Assembly: GCA_017481395.1 (NCBI GenBank)
Contig: JAFUPE010000027.1
Span: 1-30,675 of the forward strand
DNA from: Ruminococcus sp.
Lineage (GTDB): Bacteria; Bacillota_A; Clostridia; Oscillospirales; Acutalibacteraceae
Direction: 5' to 3'
Length of the DNA stretch: 30,675 nt
Below the pieces are notes generated by a model that searched no databases, was not told the DNA's origin, and was given only the letters and a program-made list of their open reading frames with translations. Position numbers and translations under genes: made by a program. Shown here in pieces: positions 7,653 through 16,691 of the stretch (the first letter of the stretch is position 1; each line of letters begins with the position of its first letter).

Positions 7653-8414
7653 ATGCCATATAAACGCTACGATATTACCAACACATATTCATATCGGGGC
7701 AGACGAAAAAACGAAAACGTTGTGCTTAAAACCGTAATGCTTTTTCTGCTTCCTGTTTTTATTATCGCCGTGCTCTTAGGCGGTGCTTACGTTTCTTACA
7801 GAATGATTCTTAAGGATATGTACGTAGAGCCGGTAAAGCCTGTTTCAACAACTGACGAAGCGGTTCTGCACGAAGAGGAGCTTTTGAGAATCGTTAATGA
7901 AGCCGAACCTCTGGAAAGCACCTACGTGCCCATTCTTACATCGGTAAACGGGGTAGAGGTTAACGCTCTTTCTGCAGATTGCCTTAATGAAATGATTAAT
8001 GCTGCAAAAGCAGATAAAGTAACGCTTACCCTTAAGACGGGATACGTTTCATATGATGAGCAGGCTAAGCTTCATCAGTCTACTTACGAAAAGCTTAAGA
8101 AAAGCGGAAAGTATTCGCAGATAAAAGCAGAGGCAGAGGCTAAAAAGCTTTGTCCTCCTGCAGGCTGCAGTGAGTGCCAGACAGGACTTTTATTGGAGTT
8201 TGATGCCCCCGTAGGCAGCGATTCCTACAAATGGCTTGTTAAATACAGCGTAAATTACGGCTTTATTTTAAGATATCCCGAAGCTAAGGAAGCTGATACA
8301 GGTATAAGCTTTAACCCGAATCTTTATAGATTTGTAGGTAAGGAATCGGCTCAGAACATCCGTCGATATGATATGTCTTTAGAGGAATATGCCGCTCATA
8401 TTTCAATAAGATAA
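7653..8414 (+). CDS. Membrane-anchored VanY/peptidase M15-fold protein lacking catalytic residues
   Basis: 253 residues: cytoplasmic N-terminus, one transmembrane helix (about 25-48), then an extracellular VanY-like D,D-carboxypeptidase fold. The fold is clear from GYVSYDEQ (for GYRSYxxQ), SECQTGLLLEF (for SEHQTGLAxDI), YGFILRYP and NPNLYRFVG (for EPWHYRYVG). The key residues are changed: the first zinc His is Cys175, the Asp ligand is Glu182, the catalytic Glu is Asn221 and the last zinc His is Leu224. The conserved Arg of the SxYRSY box is Val. It is probably a peptidoglycan-binding pseudoenzyme. Start ATG with AGGAG six bases upstream; likely read from the thrS transcript. Confidence 0.82.
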   Translation: MPYKRYDITNTYSYRGRRKNENVVLKTVMLFLLPVFIIAVLLGGAYVSYRMILKDMYVEPVKPVSTTDEAVLHEEELLRIVNEAEPLESTYVPILTSVNGVEVNALSADCLNEMINAAKADKVTLTLKTGYVSYDEQAKLHQSTYEKLKKSGKYSQIKAEAEAKKLCPPAGCSECQTGLLLEFDAPVGSDSYKWLVKYSVNYGFILRYPEAKEADTGISFNPNLYRFVGKESAQNIRRYDMSLEEYAAHISIR

Positions 8415-8442
8415 AAAAGATTATAATTAATTCAAAAAATGC

Positions 8443-8471
8443 TTGCAATTTCTGTTTTTTTGTAGTACAAT
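8443..8471 (+). promoter_or_regulatory. Sigma-A type promoter for rpmE
   Basis: TTGCAA (8443-8448), 17-base spacer, TACAAT (8466-8471); a strong AAGAGGTGA ribosome site follows at 8498-8505. Confidence 0.75.
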
Positions 8472-8512
8472 AAGCCTATTGCAACTGAGTTTCATGAAAG
8501 AGGTGAATTCGA

Positions 8513-8716
8513 ATGAAGGAGAATATCCATCCTAACTATCAGCAGACTACTATCACATGTGCATGTGGTAATGTAATCGAGACAGGTTCTACAAAGCCCA
8601 ACCAGCGTGTTGAAATCTGTTCCAAGTGCCATCCTTTCTTCACTGGCAAGCAGAAGCTCGTTGATACAGGCGGCCGTGTTGACAGATTTAAGAAGCGTTA
8701 CGGCATCGATAAGTAA
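8513..8716 (+). CDS. rpmE: 50S ribosomal protein L31, zinc-binding (C+) form
   Basis: 67 residues with the L31 opening MKENIHPNY. Four cysteines (Cys16, Cys18, Cys36, Cys39) form the CxC...CxxC zinc site, so this is the C+ type. Its zinc-free paralogue, if any, is not in this window. It lies in its own transcription unit, with a good promoter upstream and a strong terminator 14 bases after the stop. Length and sequence are typical. Confidence 0.98.
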   Translation: MKENIHPNYQQTTITCACGNVIETGSTKPNQRVEICSKCHPFFTGKQKLVDTGGRVDRFKKRYGIDK

Positions 8717-8729
8717 TCTAAGCATTTTT

Positions 8730-8767
8730 GGGCGGTACTTCATAGGAAGCACCGCCTGATTTTTTTA
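8730..8767 (+). terminator. Rho-independent terminator after rpmE
   Basis: Stem GGCGGTACTTC / GGAAGCACCGCC (one unpaired base) with a short loop, followed by seven T residues. Confidence 0.88.
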
Positions 8768-8782
8768 TAAGGGGTGAGCAGG

Positions 8783-9406
8783 TTGTCAAAGGATTACGTA
8801 ACTGTCGCCAAAGCGGCACAGGACGAATTTATAGAGCGACGTTCTAAATTTATAGGCTATGTAATGCCTGTAACCACTGAAGAAGAAGCACTAAATTTCA
8901 TAAACGAAATACGTACCCGTCACTGGGACGCCACACACAATGTCTATGCTTATGTAATTCGAGAGCAAAATTTGTGTCGCTACAGCGACGACCATGAGCC
9001 TCAGGGTACAGCTGGCGTGCCGGTTCTGGACGTTATACGCAAATCCGGTCTTACCGATGTGTGCGTAGTTGTTACACGATATTTCGGCGGTGTGCTTTTA
9101 GGTGCAGGAGGATTGGTTCGTGCATATTCTCATGGTGCATCTATCGGACTTAACGCTGCAGGCAGACGTGAAATGATTACCTGCTACGAAGCAAAGCTTA
9201 CCTGCTCTTATAGTCAGTACGGCAAACTTTCATCACTTCTTCCCGAAAATGGTGCAACCCTCGATGACACAGTTTTTGAGGATAACGTAACACTTTGCTT
9301 TCATATTCCTGTGGGGGATATCGGTGCACTTAATAAAAAGGTAGCTGATGCTACCGGCGGAAGCGTTGAAATAGAGATAGTATCAGAAAAATACTACTCC
9401 TATTAG
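8783..9406 (+). CDS. yigZ: YigZ/IMPACT family protein
   Basis: About 207 residues. The N-terminal IMPACT domain is recognised by RRSKFIGYV, HVYAY-type sequence (THNVYAYV), DDHEPQGTAGVPVL and the glycine-rich TRYFGGVLLGAGGLVRAY. A ferredoxin-like C-terminal domain follows. Bacterial YigZ/YvyE proteins are linked by homology to translation or stress control, but their biochemical role is not settled. I chose TTG 8783 because AGGGGTGA sits six to eight bases upstream; GTG 8774 lies inside that ribosome site. The gene follows the rpmE terminator closely and no clear promoter was seen. Confidence 0.92.
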   Translation: MSKDYVTVAKAAQDEFIERRSKFIGYVMPVTTEEEALNFINEIRTRHWDATHNVYAYVIREQNLCRYSDDHEPQGTAGVPVLDVIRKSGLTDVCVVVTRYFGGVLLGAGGLVRAYSHGASIGLNAAGRREMITCYEAKLTCSYSQYGKLSSLLPENGATLDDTVFEDNVTLCFHIPVGDIGALNKKVADATGGSVEIEIVSEKYYSY

Positions 9407-9488
9407 AAAAAATATAAAAAAGCAGGAATTTTAAAATTCTTGTCGTATATAATATTGAAAATAATTATTATTAAGAGGAGGTGCGGTA

Positions 9489-11249
9489 ATGGCATTACCA
9501 AGCAGTTTTTTGTCAGAGCTTAAGGCTCGCTCAGATATTACCGATATAGTCTCCTCTTATGTTAACTTAAAGCGGCGGGGAAGGAATATGATTGGACTTT
9601 GTCCCTTTCATTCCGAAAAAACTCCGTCCTTTAATATTTACCCGGAAAATGGTAGTTTTTACTGCTTCGGTTGCGGTGTAGGCGGCGACGTTATTACTTT
9701 TATTATGAAGATTGAAAACCTCGATTATGTCGAGGCTGTCAAGCTTTTAGCAACAAGGGCTGGTATGTCAATGCCTGAGGACACCTACGATGACGGAGTC
9801 TCAAAGCTTAAGGGCAGAATTTTAGAGGCAAACCGCGAAGCCGCAAGGTTTTTCCACGCTCAGCTAATGTCAGACGCAGGAAAACAGGCACAGGAATACC
9901 TTATAGGTCGTGCCTTAAGCCGCCAGACGGTTGTTCGCTTTGGTTTAGGCTATGCACCGTCAAATCGTTTTGCACTTTCTGACCATCTTAGAAAAAAAGG
10001 CTTTAAAGATACTGAAATTGTAGCCGCAAATTTAGCCTTTCAAAGGTCAAGCGGCAAAGGTATTGTGGACAGATTCTCCGACAGGGTTATGTTTCCTATT
10101 ATAGATTTAAGGGGTAATGTTATTGCTTTTGGAGGTCGTATTCTTACTGACCAGAAGCCAAAATACCTCAACACCTCCGATACCTTGGCTTTTAAAAAAA
10201 GCTCGAATCTTTTTTCTCTTAACAACGCCAAGAATACGGGACTACGTACCCTTATTCTTTGTGAAGGCTATATGGATGTAATAGCCCTTAATGCCGCAGG
10301 TTTTCAAAATGCCGTTGCAACTCTGGGTACAGCTTTAACGCCTGAGCAGGCACTGTTAATGAAGCGTTACGCCGACGAGGTTATAATTTGTTATGATGCT
10401 GATGAAGCGGGGCAGAAGGCTACCGCCAAAGCCATAGACACACTTCGTAATGCTGGCTTGGTTATCCGTGTACTTACAATTCCCGACGGAAAAGACCCCG
10501 ACGAATTTATCCGCAAAAACGGCGAAAGGGGACAAGCCGCTTTCAAGAATTTGCTTGAAAGCAGCGGTGACGACGTTGAATATCGCCTTACAAAGCTTAG
10601 GCTTGTGCACGACCTTAACCGTGCAGACTCCAAAGCTGCATATATGAAGGAAGCTTTGCGTATAATCGTAAACTTAGACAGCTTTGTAGAGCAGGATATC
10701 TACTGCTCAAAGCTTTCTGAAGAATTAGGTGTCAGAAAAGATGCGGTCGTCGAGGACTTAAATCGGATGAAATCAAATAAGCGAAGGGATTTTGCTAAAA
10801 AGGAATACAAAAAAGTAGCCTCTGACTTAGTAGGCAGAGACGAAAAGCTTAACCCTGAGCGTAAGGAAAATATGCGTGCCGCTAAGGCTGAGGAAATGCT
10901 TATATCCTACATATTTCATAATCCCGATATGCTGAAAAAAGCCTCAGAGCTTATAAATCCCGAGGATTTCGTTACAGCCTTCAACAAGCGGTTTTATGTA
11001 TACATAACAGAAAAAATCAAAAACGGCTTACCTCCTGACCTTAACGTATCTCAGGATTTTACCCCGGAAGAGGTATCCCGATTTTATTCAATTATAAATT
11101 CCTATAATTCCCAGACAGCAACCATAAACGCCATGAGGGAATATATAGATACCATTCATTTCGAAAAAGGAAAGCTTACTAAAGTTGACATCAGTGGGAT
11201 GACCCCCGAAGAAATAATGAACAATTTAAAAAAGAAGCCAAAGAAATAA
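9489..11249 (+). CDS. dnaG: DNA primase
   Basis: Makes RNA primers at the replication fork. The 586-residue chain has an N-terminal CHC2 zinc ribbon (Cys38, His41, Cys59, Cys62 in CPFHSEKTPSF and CFGCGVGGD). The catalytic core contains RFSDRVMFPI and FGGRIL. The TOPRIM signature is EGYMDV (259-264) and DADEAG (303-308). A helicase-binding C-terminal region follows. AGAGGAGGTG precedes the ATG. rpoD starts 15 bases downstream, the classic dnaG-rpoD pairing. An AT-rich region with TATAAT (9448-9453) lies upstream, but no convincing -35 matches it. Confidence 0.98.
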   Translation: MALPSSFLSELKARSDITDIVSSYVNLKRRGRNMIGLCPFHSEKTPSFNIYPENGSFYCFGCGVGGDVITFIMKIENLDYVEAVKLLATRAGMSMPEDTYDDGVSKLKGRILEANREAARFFHAQLMSDAGKQAQEYLIGRALSRQTVVRFGLGYAPSNRFALSDHLRKKGFKDTEIVAANLAFQRSSGKGIVDRFSDRVMFPIIDLRGNVIAFGGRILTDQKPKYLNTSDTLAFKKSSNLFSLNNAKNTGLRTLILCEGYMDVIALNAAGFQNAVATLGTALTPEQALLMKRYADEVIICYDADEAGQKATAKAIDTLRNAGLVIRVLTIPDGKDPDEFIRKNGERGQAAFKNLLESSGDDVEYRLTKLRLVHDLNRADSKAAYMKEALRIIVNLDSFVEQDIYCSKLSEELGVRKDAVVEDLNRMKSNKRRDFAKKEYKKVASDLVGRDEKLNPERKENMRAAKAEEMLISYIFHNPDMLKKASELINPEDFVTAFNKRFYVYITEKIKNGLPPDLNVSQDFTPEEVSRFYSIINSYNSQTATINAMREYIDTIHFEKGKLTKVDISGMTPEEIMNNLKKKPKK

Positions 11250-11264
11250 ACAGATAGGAGAAAT

Positions 11265-12374
11265 ATGAAAATGGCAGGTTCAATTCAGGACAAAAAATCA
11301 ATTATTAAAGAAATTACCGAGCTTGGTAAAACTAAAGGCCAGCTTTCTAACAAAGATATTCTTGATGCAATCGGTGAAATTGACTTTGATCCCGAGCAGC
11401 TTGAAAAGCTTTATGATAATTTAGAGAGCATGGGTATCGAAATCGTTGAAGATAACGACGATTTACAGCAGTTTGCAGACTTAGAGGTTGCCATAAACGC
11501 CGCCGAGGGTAACCCTGTGGGTGAGTCAGACGGCAGTGAAATTATTGCCATCGACGACCCGGTTAAGGTTTATCTTAAGGAAATCGGTCGTGTACCTCTT
11601 CTTTCTCAGGAGGAGGAAATAGAGCTTGCTATTCGCATAAACGATGGAGACGTTCAGGCAAAACAGCGTCTTTCCGAGGCTAACCTTCGTCTTGTTGTAA
11701 GTATAGCTAAGCGTTACCTCGGCAGAGGTATGCAGTTTCTTGATTTGATTCAAGAGGGTAATTTAGGTCTTATTAAGGCTGTAGAAAAGTTCGATTATAC
11801 CAAAGGCTTCAAGTTCTCAACCTATGCAACATGGTGGATTCGTCAGGCTATTACTCGTGCTATTGCCGACCAGGCTCGTACTATCCGAATTCCTGTTCAT
11901 ATGGTAGAAACTATCAATAAGGTCAAGAAGGTTTCAAGCCAGCTACTTCACCAGAATGGCCATGAGCCCACTGCTGACGAAATTGCCGAAGAGCTTGATA
12001 TGTCCGTTGATAAAGTACGCGAGATTATGCGTGTTGCTCAGGAGCCCGTTTCCTTAGAAACTCCTATTGGTGAAGAAGAGGACAGCCACCTTGGCGATTT
12101 TATTCCCGATGATGATGCACCTGCTCCTGCAGATGCTGCATCCCATACACTTCTTCGCGAACAGCTTGTAGAGGTGCTTGACACCCTCACCCCCCGAGAG
12201 GAAAAGGTGCTTCGTCTACGCTTTGGCTTAGAAGACGGCAGAAGCCGTACACTTGAGGAAGTAGGCAAGGAGTTTAACGTTACTCGTGAGCGTATCCGTC
12301 AGATTGAAGCAAAGGCACTTCGTAAGCTTCGTCATCCCTCAAGAAGCAAGAAGCTTAAGGATTTTTTAGACTAA
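11265..12374 (+). CDS. rpoD: RNA polymerase primary sigma factor (SigA/RpoD)
   Basis: Housekeeping sigma factor. The 369-residue chain has a short region 1.1 and region 1.2 ([11 protein letters not shown], 98-108). Region 2 is intact ([15 protein letters not shown]... and [15 protein letters not shown], which opens the promoter and reads the -10). Region 3 and region 4.2 ([18 protein letters not shown], 339-356, the -35-reading helix-turn-helix) follow. Length matches Gram-positive SigA proteins. AGGAG stands four bases before ATG 11265 and ten before a second ATG at 11271, so either start is possible. Part of the dnaG transcript; its stop overlaps the next start by one base. Confidence 0.98.
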   Translation: MKMAGSIQDKKSIIKEITELGKTKGQLSNKDILDAIGEIDFDPEQLEKLYDNLESMGIEIVEDNDDLQQFADLEVAINAAEGNPVGESDGSEIIAIDDPVKVYLKEIGRVPLLSQEEEIELAIRINDGDVQAKQRLSEANLRLVVSIAKRYLGRGMQFLDLIQEGNLGLIKAVEKFDYTKGFKFSTYATWWIRQAITRAIADQARTIRIPVHMVETINKVKKVSSQLLHQNGHEPTADEIAEELDMSVDKVREIMRVAQEPVSLETPIGEEEDSHLGDFIPDDDAPAPADAASHTLLREQLVEVLDTLTPREEKVLRLRFGLEDGRSRTLEEVGKEFNVTRERIRQIEAKALRKLRHPSRSKKLKDFLD

Positions 12375-12748
12375 TGATTACCTTCGAGGAATGTGCTGAG
12401 ATGCTCGATGAAATCGCCGACTCTATGCCCTTTGAGCTTTACCGCGAATTAAACGGCGGAATGTCTTTGCTACCTCAGGTAAAGGTGCATCCCAAGGCGG
12501 TAAATAACGATTTGTTCATTTTAGGCGAGTATAAACGCAATTCTCTGGGCAGATACATAGTATTTTACTACGGAAGTCTTAACCGCGTTTACGGTCAGCT
12601 TTCTAAAGAAGAGTATTATAAACGTCTCAAAAAAGTGCTTGCCCATGAAGTAAGGCATCATAACGAATTTTTAGCAGGGGTAGACGATTTGGTGCTTTAT
12701 GACAACGAGCAGATAAACAGCTACCTTAAAAGAAAAAACAAAGCATAA
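12374..12748 (+). CDS. Small zincin-like metalloprotein (HExxH), translationally coupled to rpoD
   Basis: 124 residues, soluble, no signal peptide. It resembles the short bacterial zincin family of PF06262 type: [19 protein letters not shown] at the start, LGRYIVFYYGSL in the middle and HEVRHHNEF (about 91-99) as the HExxH metal-binding helix. A putative zinc peptidase; substrates of this family are unknown to me. The ATG shares one base with the rpoD stop (TAATG), so translation is probably coupled. A strong terminator follows, closing the dnaG-rpoD unit. Family placement is by motif and length only. Confidence 0.75.
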   Translation: MITFEECAEMLDEIADSMPFELYRELNGGMSLLPQVKVHPKAVNNDLFILGEYKRNSLGRYIVFYYGSLNRVYGQLSKEEYYKRLKKVLAHEVRHHNEFLAGVDDLVLYDNEQINSYLKRKNKA

Positions 12749-12750
12749 GC

Positions 12751-12788
12751 AGACCGCAAGGCAGAACAATTACCCTTGCGGTCTTTTA
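12751..12788 (+). terminator. Terminator of the dnaG-rpoD unit
   Basis: Perfect eleven-base stem AGACCGCAAGG / CCTTGCGGTCT, 12-base loop, then TTTT. The opposing LysM gene ends just beyond it. Confidence 0.88.
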
Positions 12789-12790
12789 TA

Positions 12791-13102
12791 TCACTTAAGC
12801 CTAAGTTTTTGTCCGGGATAAATTATATTCGGATTGTTTAAATTGTTGTATGAAATTATATCGTTAGCGTTAATGCCGTATCTTCTGGCAATACCCCAAA
12901 CGGTGTCACCGGGTCTTACTATATATACCGAGGGCATATCGGGTGGAATTTTTGCAGGAATTTTAAGCACAAGACCCGGTATGATAAACTCGGGATTTTC
13001 AATGTCGTTAACTCTTACTATTTCGTCAACGGTAGTTCCAAAAAAGTTTGCAATACCCCAAAGTGTATTGCCGGGCATAACAGTATAAAGTGTGTAGTTC
13101 AG
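12791..13102 (-). CDS. Two-LysM-domain protein, probable CTG start
   Basis: Two LysM peptidoglycan-binding motifs: YTVMPGNTLWGIANFFGTT with IPGLVLKIP, and YIVRPGDTVWGIARRYGIN with YPGQKLRLK. They are joined by a short Pro-rich linker; nothing else is present. The reading frame is open upstream to TTG 13180, but that codon has no ribosome site. An excellent site, AGAAGGGAGG (complement of 13111-13120), stands eight bases before CTG (13102-13100). The next in-frame ATG falls inside the first LysM motif. I therefore place the start at CTG, giving about 103 residues. No signal peptide is visible with either start, so localisation is open. It converges with the dnaG-rpoD unit. Confidence 0.85.
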   Translation of the reverse strand: MNYTLYTVMPGNTLWGIANFFGTTVDEIVRVNDIENPEFIIPGLVLKIPAKIPPDMPSVYIVRPGDTVWGIARRYGINANDIISYNNLNNPNIIYPGQKLRLK

Positions 13103-13208
13103 AAGTAAAACCTCCCTTCTGTTATTAATATATACATCAAAGAGGAGATTCGTGCGGAATATTTGATTTTTCTTTGCCAATACTATTGATTACAACGGAG
13201 GTATAAAT

Positions 13209-14468
13209 ATGGAAACAAAAATCAAAAGCGTAAACGCAAGAGAAATTCTCGATTCCAGAGGCTTTCCTACAGTAGAATGCGAGGTAATGCTCGAAAACGG
13301 AGCAAAGGGAGTTGCCGCCGTACCCTCGGGTGCTTCTACCGGCGAGCACGAAGCGGTGGAGCTTCGTGACAAGGATGCTCGTTACATGGGCAAAGGCGTA
13401 AAAAAAGCAGTAACTAACGTCAATAGCACAATTGCGCCTGCACTTTTAGGTCAGAAAGCCACTAACCAACTCTCTATTGATTCAATTCTTACCACACTCG
13501 ATTCTACCGATAATAAGTCAAAGCTTGGTGCTAACGCCTTGCTGTCGGTTTCGATGGCTGTTGCAAAGGCGGCGGCAAACGCCGTCAAGCTTCCGCTGTA
13601 CAGATATCTTGGCAACGTATATTCTCATAAGCTTCCTGTGCCTATGATGAATATTCTCAATGGCGGTGCACACGCGTCAAATAATATCGATATTCAGGAA
13701 TTCATGATTATGCCTGTTGGCTTCAGAAGCTTTGTAGAGGCTATTCGTGCCGCTTGTGAGGTTTATCATACTTTGGGTAATCTCTTAAAGGAAAAGAACC
13801 TTTCCACAGCAGTAGGCGACGAAGGCGGCTTTGCACCTAATCTGCAGAGTGACGAAGATGCGATTGAGCTCATTTTAGAGGCGATAAATGCCGCAGGTTT
13901 TAACGATTCTCAGATTAAGCTTGCCTTAGACGCCGCATCATCAGAGTGGTTTAGTGACGGCAAGTATGTGCTTCCCAAGCGTGGGGTTGTCTATACAGGC
14001 AACGAGCTTGCCGCTTACTTTAGCTCTCTTAAGGAAAAGTATCCCATAATCTCAATCGAGGACCCTTTGGCAGAGGACGATTGGCAGACTTGGCAAAGCT
14101 TTACTAATTCGGCTAAAGACAGCTTGCAGATAGTAGGTGACGACCTTTTTGTTACCAATTATAAAAGGCTTGAAAAAGGAATTTCCTTAGGTGCGGCTAA
14201 TTCTATTCTTATTAAAGTAAATCAGATAGGCACCCTTTCTGAAACCTTCAGAGCTATAGAAACTGCTCACAGAGCAGGATACACAACGGTAATTTCGCAC
14301 CGTAGCGGCGAAACCGAGGATACTACAATAGCTGATATTGCCGTTGCTGTAAACGCAGGCCAGATTAAAACAGGTGCTCCATGCCGAAGCGAGAGGGTAG
14401 CAAAGTATAACAGGCTTCTTAAAATTGAGCAGGAATTAGGCAATTCAGCAGTTTATACTATGAATTAA
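13209..14468 (+). CDS. eno: Enolase
   Basis: Converts 2-phosphoglycerate to phosphoenolpyruvate in glycolysis. 419 residues, full length. Signatures: [48 protein letters not shown] (203-210), metal ligands Asp241, Glu284 and Asp311, the [14 protein letters not shown] box (catalytic Lys336) and [10 protein letters not shown] (363-372). GGAGG lies seven bases before the ATG. I could not find a convincing promoter in the 100 bases upstream. A hairpin follows the gene at 14515. Confidence 0.98.
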   Translation: METKIKSVNAREILDSRGFPTVECEVMLENGAKGVAAVPSGASTGEHEAVELRDKDARYMGKGVKKAVTNVNSTIAPALLGQKATNQLSIDSILTTLDSTDNKSKLGANALLSVSMAVAKAAANAVKLPLYRYLGNVYSHKLPVPMMNILNGGAHASNNIDIQEFMIMPVGFRSFVEAIRAACEVYHTLGNLLKEKNLSTAVGDEGGFAPNLQSDEDAIELILEAINAAGFNDSQIKLALDAASSEWFSDGKYVLPKRGVVYTGNELAAYFSSLKEKYPIISIEDPLAEDDWQTWQSFTNSAKDSLQIVGDDLFVTNYKRLEKGISLGAANSILIKVNQIGTLSETFRAIETAHRAGYTTVISHRSGETEDTTIADIAVAVNAGQIKTGAPCRSERVAKYNRLLKIEQELGNSAVYTMN

Positions 14469-14514
14469 AAAGACAATATGGCAAAATTAACGAAAAATCG
14501 ATGAAAATTTCTAC

Positions 14515-14554
14515 ACGGAAATCGCACTTTATGTACGGTTTCCGTCTTTATTTT
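14515..14554 (+). terminator. Probable terminator after eno
   Basis: Ten-base stem ACGGAAATCG / CGGTTTCCGT (one G-T wobble), then CTTTATTTT. The T run is interrupted, so termination may be partial. Confidence 0.6.
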
Positions 14555-14626
14555 AGGCTCGCTTTGTGGTATATTATCTATGTATTATATTATGGGAGCG
14601 AATGCTCTAAACATTTGGTGATTATT

Positions 14627-16633
14627 ATGATTAACACAACTAACACATGCCTTTGGGATAGCGATAAAAACTTAGGCAATCCCGTTCACAGGCTTGACAA
14701 ATTTGCCTATTTTGGTAACGATTTAGGTGCAGTTTACTTTAAAGAGAAAACTATATTTACTTTCTGGTCGCCCGAAGCACTTGCCGTTAAGGTAAGGCTT
14801 TTTGCCACAGGCAGCGACTCCGAGCAAGGAGCAAGGGTTATTGCTGAGCTGCCTATGGTGAAAACGGACGAAAATGTGTGGCGTTGCGAGTATGTTGGTG
14901 ACCACAAAAATGAATATTACACTTATATTATAGATTTCAACGGCAAAAGAGTGGAAACTGTAGATATCTATGCAAAAGCCGCGGGCGTAAACGGCGAAAG
15001 AGGTATGATTGTTGACCTTAAATCAACTGACCCTGAAGGTTGGGAAGAGGACAAAAATATCTTCTTGGATAGTCCTACCGACGCAATCGTTTGGGAAGTT
15101 CACGTAAAGGACTTTTCTCATTCGCCTTCTTCAGGTGTTTCTGAAGAGCACAGAGGAAAATACCTTGCTTTTACCGAGCACAGTACACTTTACGGCGAGG
15201 GTATTGTTCCCACCTGCGTTGATTATTTAAAGCAGCTTGGTATTACCCACGTACAGATTAATCCCTTCTACGATTTCGGCTCAGTAAATGAAGCCGCACA
15301 GGACGATTCCTTTAATTGGGGCTATGACCCTAAAAACTATAACGTTCCCGAGGGAAGCTATTCTACAAACCCCTTCGACGGAAATGTGCGAATTACCGAG
15401 TGCAAGCAGATGATTAAGGCTTTGCATGATGCAGGTATCGGTGTTATTATGGACGTGGTTTATAATCACACTTATCAGGCACAGGGCTCTTTCTTCGACA
15501 GAAGTGTCCCCGGTTACTATTACCGCTATAATAAAGACGGCTCTTGGTCTAACGGCTCAGGTTGCTCTAACGACACAGCCTCAGAGCATCTTATGTTCAG
15601 AAAGTTTATGATTGACTCTGTCCTTTATTGGGCAGAGGAATACCACCTCGACGGCTTCCGTTTTGACCTTATGGGTCTTCATGATGCTGCTACAATGCGT
15701 TTTATCCGCGAAGCTCTTGACAGCAAATTCGGTAAGGATAACGTTATTCTTTACGGTGAAGGCTGGCATATGGGTACAGCCTGTGCCTGTGGTACAGAAA
15801 TGGCAAATCAGGGTGCTATTCGTTCAATGCCGGGTGTAGGTGCCTTTAACGACAATATTCGTGATGCTATCAAGGGCAGTGTTTTCGGTGCGTATGATAA
15901 AGGCTTTGTTCAGTGCGGTGCTTTTGCCGAGCGTATCAAAAGCGGTATATTAGCCGAAACAGGTTCATGGGCAAAGGAGGCATCTCAGTGCGTAAACTAC
16001 GCCTCATGTCATGATAACTACGCCCTTTATGACAAGCTCGTATTAAGCGAAAGAGGCGGCAAAGGATATTGCGAGCGTTATGATTCACTTGTTTCTATGA
16101 TTAAGCTTTCTGCCGCAATAGTTCTTACTTCACGGGGTATTCCTTTCTTCCTTGCTGGCGAGGAAATTGCCCGTACAAAGTTTGGCGACGAAAACAGCTA
16201 TTGCTCATCTGCTGAGATTAACCAGATTGACTGGGAAAATACCGGCCACTACGCAGACCTTATTCTTTACTATCAGGGTCTTATCCGACTTAGAAAACAT
16301 CTGGCGGCACTTAAAGGCTCAAACAAGGTTTCTGATACAGCAGACTTCCGTTTTATCGATTCCGCAATGCCTTGTGTTTCTTATGCTGTTGATTTTGCGG
16401 ACGGCGACGTTAAGGGTCATATTTTTGTAGCACTTAATCCCTGTGATTATGATGTTCGCATTAATCTTGCAGATACAGGCCTTAGCAAAGACACCAAGTG
16501 GATTGCTGTTGTAAATAAGCACAGTGCAGGCACTGCGCCCTTAATGGCAATTTCCGAGCTTGCTCTGGTTGAGGGCAAAAGTGCTCTCGTTCTTATAGAC
16601 GAGGCGGCATATAAGGCAATTTTTAAAAGGTAA
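14627..16633 (+). CDS. Type I pullulanase (GH13), no signal peptide, likely cytoplasmic
   Basis: Hydrolyses alpha-1,6 branches in alpha-glucans. 668 residues from ATG 14627. A CBM48-type N-terminal domain (FTFWSPEALAVKVRLF) leads into a GH13 barrel. Signatures: the pullulanase box NWGYDPKNYNVPEG, DVVYNH, GFRFDLMGLHD (nucleophile Asp347), YGEGW (acid/base Glu378) and CHDN (Asp463). The frame is open upstream to 14501, but that extension runs through the eno terminator. GGTGATT stands three bases before 14627, so I use that ATG. There is no signal peptide or dockerin. It is closely similar to the secreted pullulanase next door and may act on imported branched dextrins or on glycogen. Confidence 0.92.
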   Translation: MINTTNTCLWDSDKNLGNPVHRLDKFAYFGNDLGAVYFKEKTIFTFWSPEALAVKVRLFATGSDSEQGARVIAELPMVKTDENVWRCEYVGDHKNEYYTYIIDFNGKRVETVDIYAKAAGVNGERGMIVDLKSTDPEGWEEDKNIFLDSPTDAIVWEVHVKDFSHSPSSGVSEEHRGKYLAFTEHSTLYGEGIVPTCVDYLKQLGITHVQINPFYDFGSVNEAAQDDSFNWGYDPKNYNVPEGSYSTNPFDGNVRITECKQMIKALHDAGIGVIMDVVYNHTYQAQGSFFDRSVPGYYYRYNKDGSWSNGSGCSNDTASEHLMFRKFMIDSVLYWAEEYHLDGFRFDLMGLHDAATMRFIREALDSKFGKDNVILYGEGWHMGTACACGTEMANQGAIRSMPGVGAFNDNIRDAIKGSVFGAYDKGFVQCGAFAERIKSGILAETGSWAKEASQCVNYASCHDNYALYDKLVLSERGGKGYCERYDSLVSMIKLSAAIVLTSRGIPFFLAGEEIARTKFGDENSYCSSAEINQIDWENTGHYADLILYYQGLIRLRKHLAALKGSNKVSDTADFRFIDSAMPCVSYAVDFADGDVKGHIFVALNPCDYDVRINLADTGLSKDTKWIAVVNKHSAGTAPLMAISELALVEGKSALVLIDEAAYKAIFKR

Positions 16634-16691
16634 TTCTCTGCTTTTGGAATAAAGCAGATTTACATTATTCATTTTAATAGGAGGTAATTCT

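Noticed and set aside
13163..13186. TTGATT and TACTAT before eno as a promoter
   Set aside because: The spacer is only 12 bases, too short for a sigma-A promoter.
14501..14626. 42-residue N-terminal extension of the cytoplasmic pullulanase
   Set aside because: It would be translated through the eno terminator hairpin, has no ribosome site, and the GGTGATT site fits ATG 14627.
16638..16657. CTGCTTT / AAAGCAG hairpin between the pullulanase genes as a terminator
   Set aside because: Only seven base pairs and followed by ATTTACATT rather than a T run; it may be a processing hairpin, but termination is not supported.
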